From Aotearoamyces nothofagi (taxonomy: Eukaryota > Ascomycota > Leotiomycetes > Leotiales > Tympanidaceae): a DNA stretch of 64,000 bases. A program made the position numbers and the translations under genes. Within the stretch, counting starts at the first letter, position 1, and the number at the start of each line of letters is the position of its first letter. The notes below the pieces were generated by a model. That model was not told where the DNA came from and made no database searches. It was given only the letters and a program-made list of their open reading frames with translations. The stretch is taken from NCBI GenBank assembly GCA_015345905.1, contig JADDTR010000009.1, positions 372,001 through 436,000 of the forward strand, given 5' to 3'. Positions 62,005-64,000 of this stretch are shown one piece after another.

Positions 62005-63322
62005 CTATATCTTAGAACTTCCCGTGTATTTTCTGTTATATTCAGCAAGCGTCTCCTGGTCAACATTTGAGCCTACAGTAGAATAATATTAGCCTCAGTT
62101 CGAGCTCCTCACGTTCAAGCCATTGGAATACTTGACTTACCACCGCATATAATAACGACCACCTTCATCTCGGGATGGAAGTTTGGTATAATATCACTCA
62201 ACATGCCATTGTAACAAGGAGCAACCGATACTCCACACGCCGGCTCAACCATTATCCGTTCATCGAGTGCCAACCGGACACAAGCCATGGCAGCTTCAGA
62301 ATCACGAAGAGCCAAACTCTGCACATTAGGTTGTTGCGCAAGCTCCCATGTCTTATCCGACACCCGTCTAACACCCAGCGATTTTGCGATGCTCGTGATC
62401 TCAGGAAGCGTAATTAATTCCCCTGCTAGCACCGACTGTCGAAGAGAATCGGCGCCCATGGTCTCCATGCCTACTACGGCTACGCTATTGTTCCATCCAT
62501 ATCGCTCAAGTCCCATCATGATGCCGTTGAGAAGACCGCCTCCTCCAACACTGCATATGATTGCATCCGGTGCACATCCGTCAAGTTGTTGGTATAGCTC
62601 GTCGACAATAGTGGAGTTTCCTAACTTTAGCTTAGCACTCAGACCATCGGAGAACTTGCTTGTTCTTCATCAGCATGAGATATAGATCATACCCTGCCAT
62701 ATCAATTCGTGATCAAATGGTGGCACATATACGCCGTTGGGGTCGGCAGCAACCAGAATTCTTGCTAAATCATCTGCATCCTGTATTGAGCGACCATGTA
62801 CAACCACAGCACCGCCTGCTGCTGTTATCTTGTCCCGCATTCGTTGTTCCGTGTTCACAGGCACGACAACAGTCACCCTCTGGTCAAGGGCCCTGGCAGC
62901 AGTTGTGGCTCCCAGTCCTGCGTTTCCCCCAGAGCTCGAGTAGAAATGTATCGGGTATTCGGATTGTACGGATAGCTTTTTTCGCATCTGAACTGTCTGC
63001 CAGACCAGATTCCCGACTCCTCTATGTTCAGCAAAACCATTAGCACTGTTTGCCGTCCTTTAAATATCCCTTTGCTCTTTTCCGATCCTAAACCTACCTC
63101 GATTTAAAGGAGCCTGACGGCTGGAGGTTGTCTAGTTTCAAAGAAATATGACTGCAGGTCCAACCTTTAGCCCATTGCTCACATGGATGCCAGATATGCC
63201 AAGGAGGACAATAGAACTCACCAGCCTGCTGCCACTGATAGAGATGTAGAATTAATGCATGGCGTTCTGACCCATGGCGGGATTGTAAGGTCAGTCTCGT
63301 GCTGTGTAATGAAAACCGCCAT
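62005..63322 (-). CDS. PLP-dependent L-serine/threonine dehydratase
   Basis: Five exons on the minus strand (63322-63222, 63151-63098, 63021-62693, 62620-62141, 62072-62005) give 343 residues. This fold-type II PLP enzyme deaminates Ser or Thr to pyruvate or 2-oxobutyrate plus ammonia. Exon 1 gives MAVFITQHETDLTIPPWVRT. PSGSFKSRG follows, with the PLP-binding Lys50, then SSSGGNAG (80-87), which grips the substrate carboxylate, and SVGGGGLLNG (185-194), the phosphate-binding loop. Near the end is VVVIICGGSNV, completed across the last intron. The 343 residues fit catabolic serine dehydratases (CHA1-like, usually 320-360) and exclude the two-domain biosynthetic ILV1 type. The ATG sits in a favourable CAAAATGG context. 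Every intron has GT..AG ends and consistent phase. Ser versus Thr preference is not decided. Confidence 0.95.
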
Positions 63323-64000
63323 TTTGATAGAATATTATCAGAGCATAAGAAAGGTCAGGTAGGTTAGGTAGGTCAGATGTGTATGCTGATGGGAGACAGA
63401 AAGAACAGCTAGAAGTTTAAGATCTCTTTGCAGCTGTGCTGGTAGGCTATATATGTCTTCTTAGAAGCAAGAAGGTAAGGGAGGTCGTTTCTTCCCCTCT
63501 CACGTTACTAAGACAGAAGGTGCAATAAATAGCCCATGGCTCCATCTCATGACCTCATGATGAGCGCGCGAGGCACGAACTGCCGCCCATTTGGGCTTTC
63601 CGTTACCATCAAGCATCAGAATAGATTTGCCGTTTACGCCGTTTATCACGTTAACAGGGCCGCAGGCTCTTCTGATTATGCACGCAATTGGCCTCATTTT
63701 TGTCAAGAGCGTGCATTATTGCATAAGGCTGAGGAATAGCGGGAAGCCATTGGTGGCAAACCTTGCTGAGGCGCCATTTGGCTGGCATGCTAGAGGCGCG
63801 GAGTTGGATGCCCAGTTGGCGGGCATCCAACTCCGCGCGGCTAGTAGCAGAGAGATGCGTATCATGGCCACTGCAGGCCTCGAAGCAGCGAGGACATTGT
63901 TGTTGTTGTAGCTTTCTGCAACCAAGTGTACGCGTACTGAGCTCATATTGCACACCTGGGATCCGCTGTGTCCGGTTCGAGCACTTGCTCTCTATAATGT
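63323..64000. other. Terminal intergenic stretch with inverted repeat
   Basis: The 5' flank of the dehydratase gene. Frames on both strands around 63500-63955 overlap and have no recognised motif. A perfect inverted repeat at 63796-63838 is listed separately. Confidence 0.5.
63796..63838. repeat. Perfect 18-bp inverted repeat (hairpin)
   Basis: Arms 63796-63813 and 63821-63838 (GCGCGGAGTTGGATGCCC and its exact reverse complement) flank a 7-nt loop. It could be a stable stem-loop, a dimeric binding site or a relic of an inserted element. Confidence 0.85.

Overview
The window looks like a chromosome segment of a filamentous ascomycete (Pezizomycotina). Protein genes carry short introns (about 47 to 76 nt) with GT..AG ends and CTAAC/CTRAY-type branch sites. 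The gene set is fungal: a velvet protein, a HeLo-domain protein, a GH18/CBM18 chitinase and a GAC1-type PP1 subunit. No tRNA, rRNA, CRISPR or intact transposon was recognised. Exon joins were worked out by eye from splice signals, reading phase and family motifs; no search was run.

Layout: 2-12947 holds the 3' 85-90% of midasin (MDN1/REA1), followed by about 5.6 kb without a convincing gene. 18612-22487 holds a small velvet protein and a dual-start arginyl-tRNA synthetase. 23135-35435 holds an acyltransferase-3 membrane protein, the mitochondrial BolA protein (BOL3/AIM1), a nucleotide-sugar transporter fused to a large C-terminal domain, and a divergent pair: a kinase-nucleotidyltransferase fusion (minus) and a nucleotidyltransferase-HAD fusion (plus). 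35436-49754 is a GC-rich desert of about 14 kb, dense in microsatellites and minisatellites. 49755-52151 is a CBM21/RVxF glycogen-targeting PP1 subunit. 54952-58559 is one gene joining a HeLo-like domain, a pseudokinase and a trypsin-like protease. 59254-60875 is a secreted chitinase with an inserted CBM18. 62005-63322 is a PLP-dependent serine/threonine dehydratase. The last 0.7 kb has no gene but holds a perfect 18-bp inverted repeat.

The most interesting block is 23-35 kb. Apart from the BolA gene, its members fit the logic of making, moving and decorating an unusual activated sugar or polyol: kinase, nucleotidyltransferase, HAD phosphatase, Golgi-type transporter with a fused domain, and O-acyltransferase. 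This layout recalls bacterial capsule pathways; the linkage is inference. The second is the HeLo-pseudokinase-protease protein, which has the build of a fungal cell-death or allorecognition factor.
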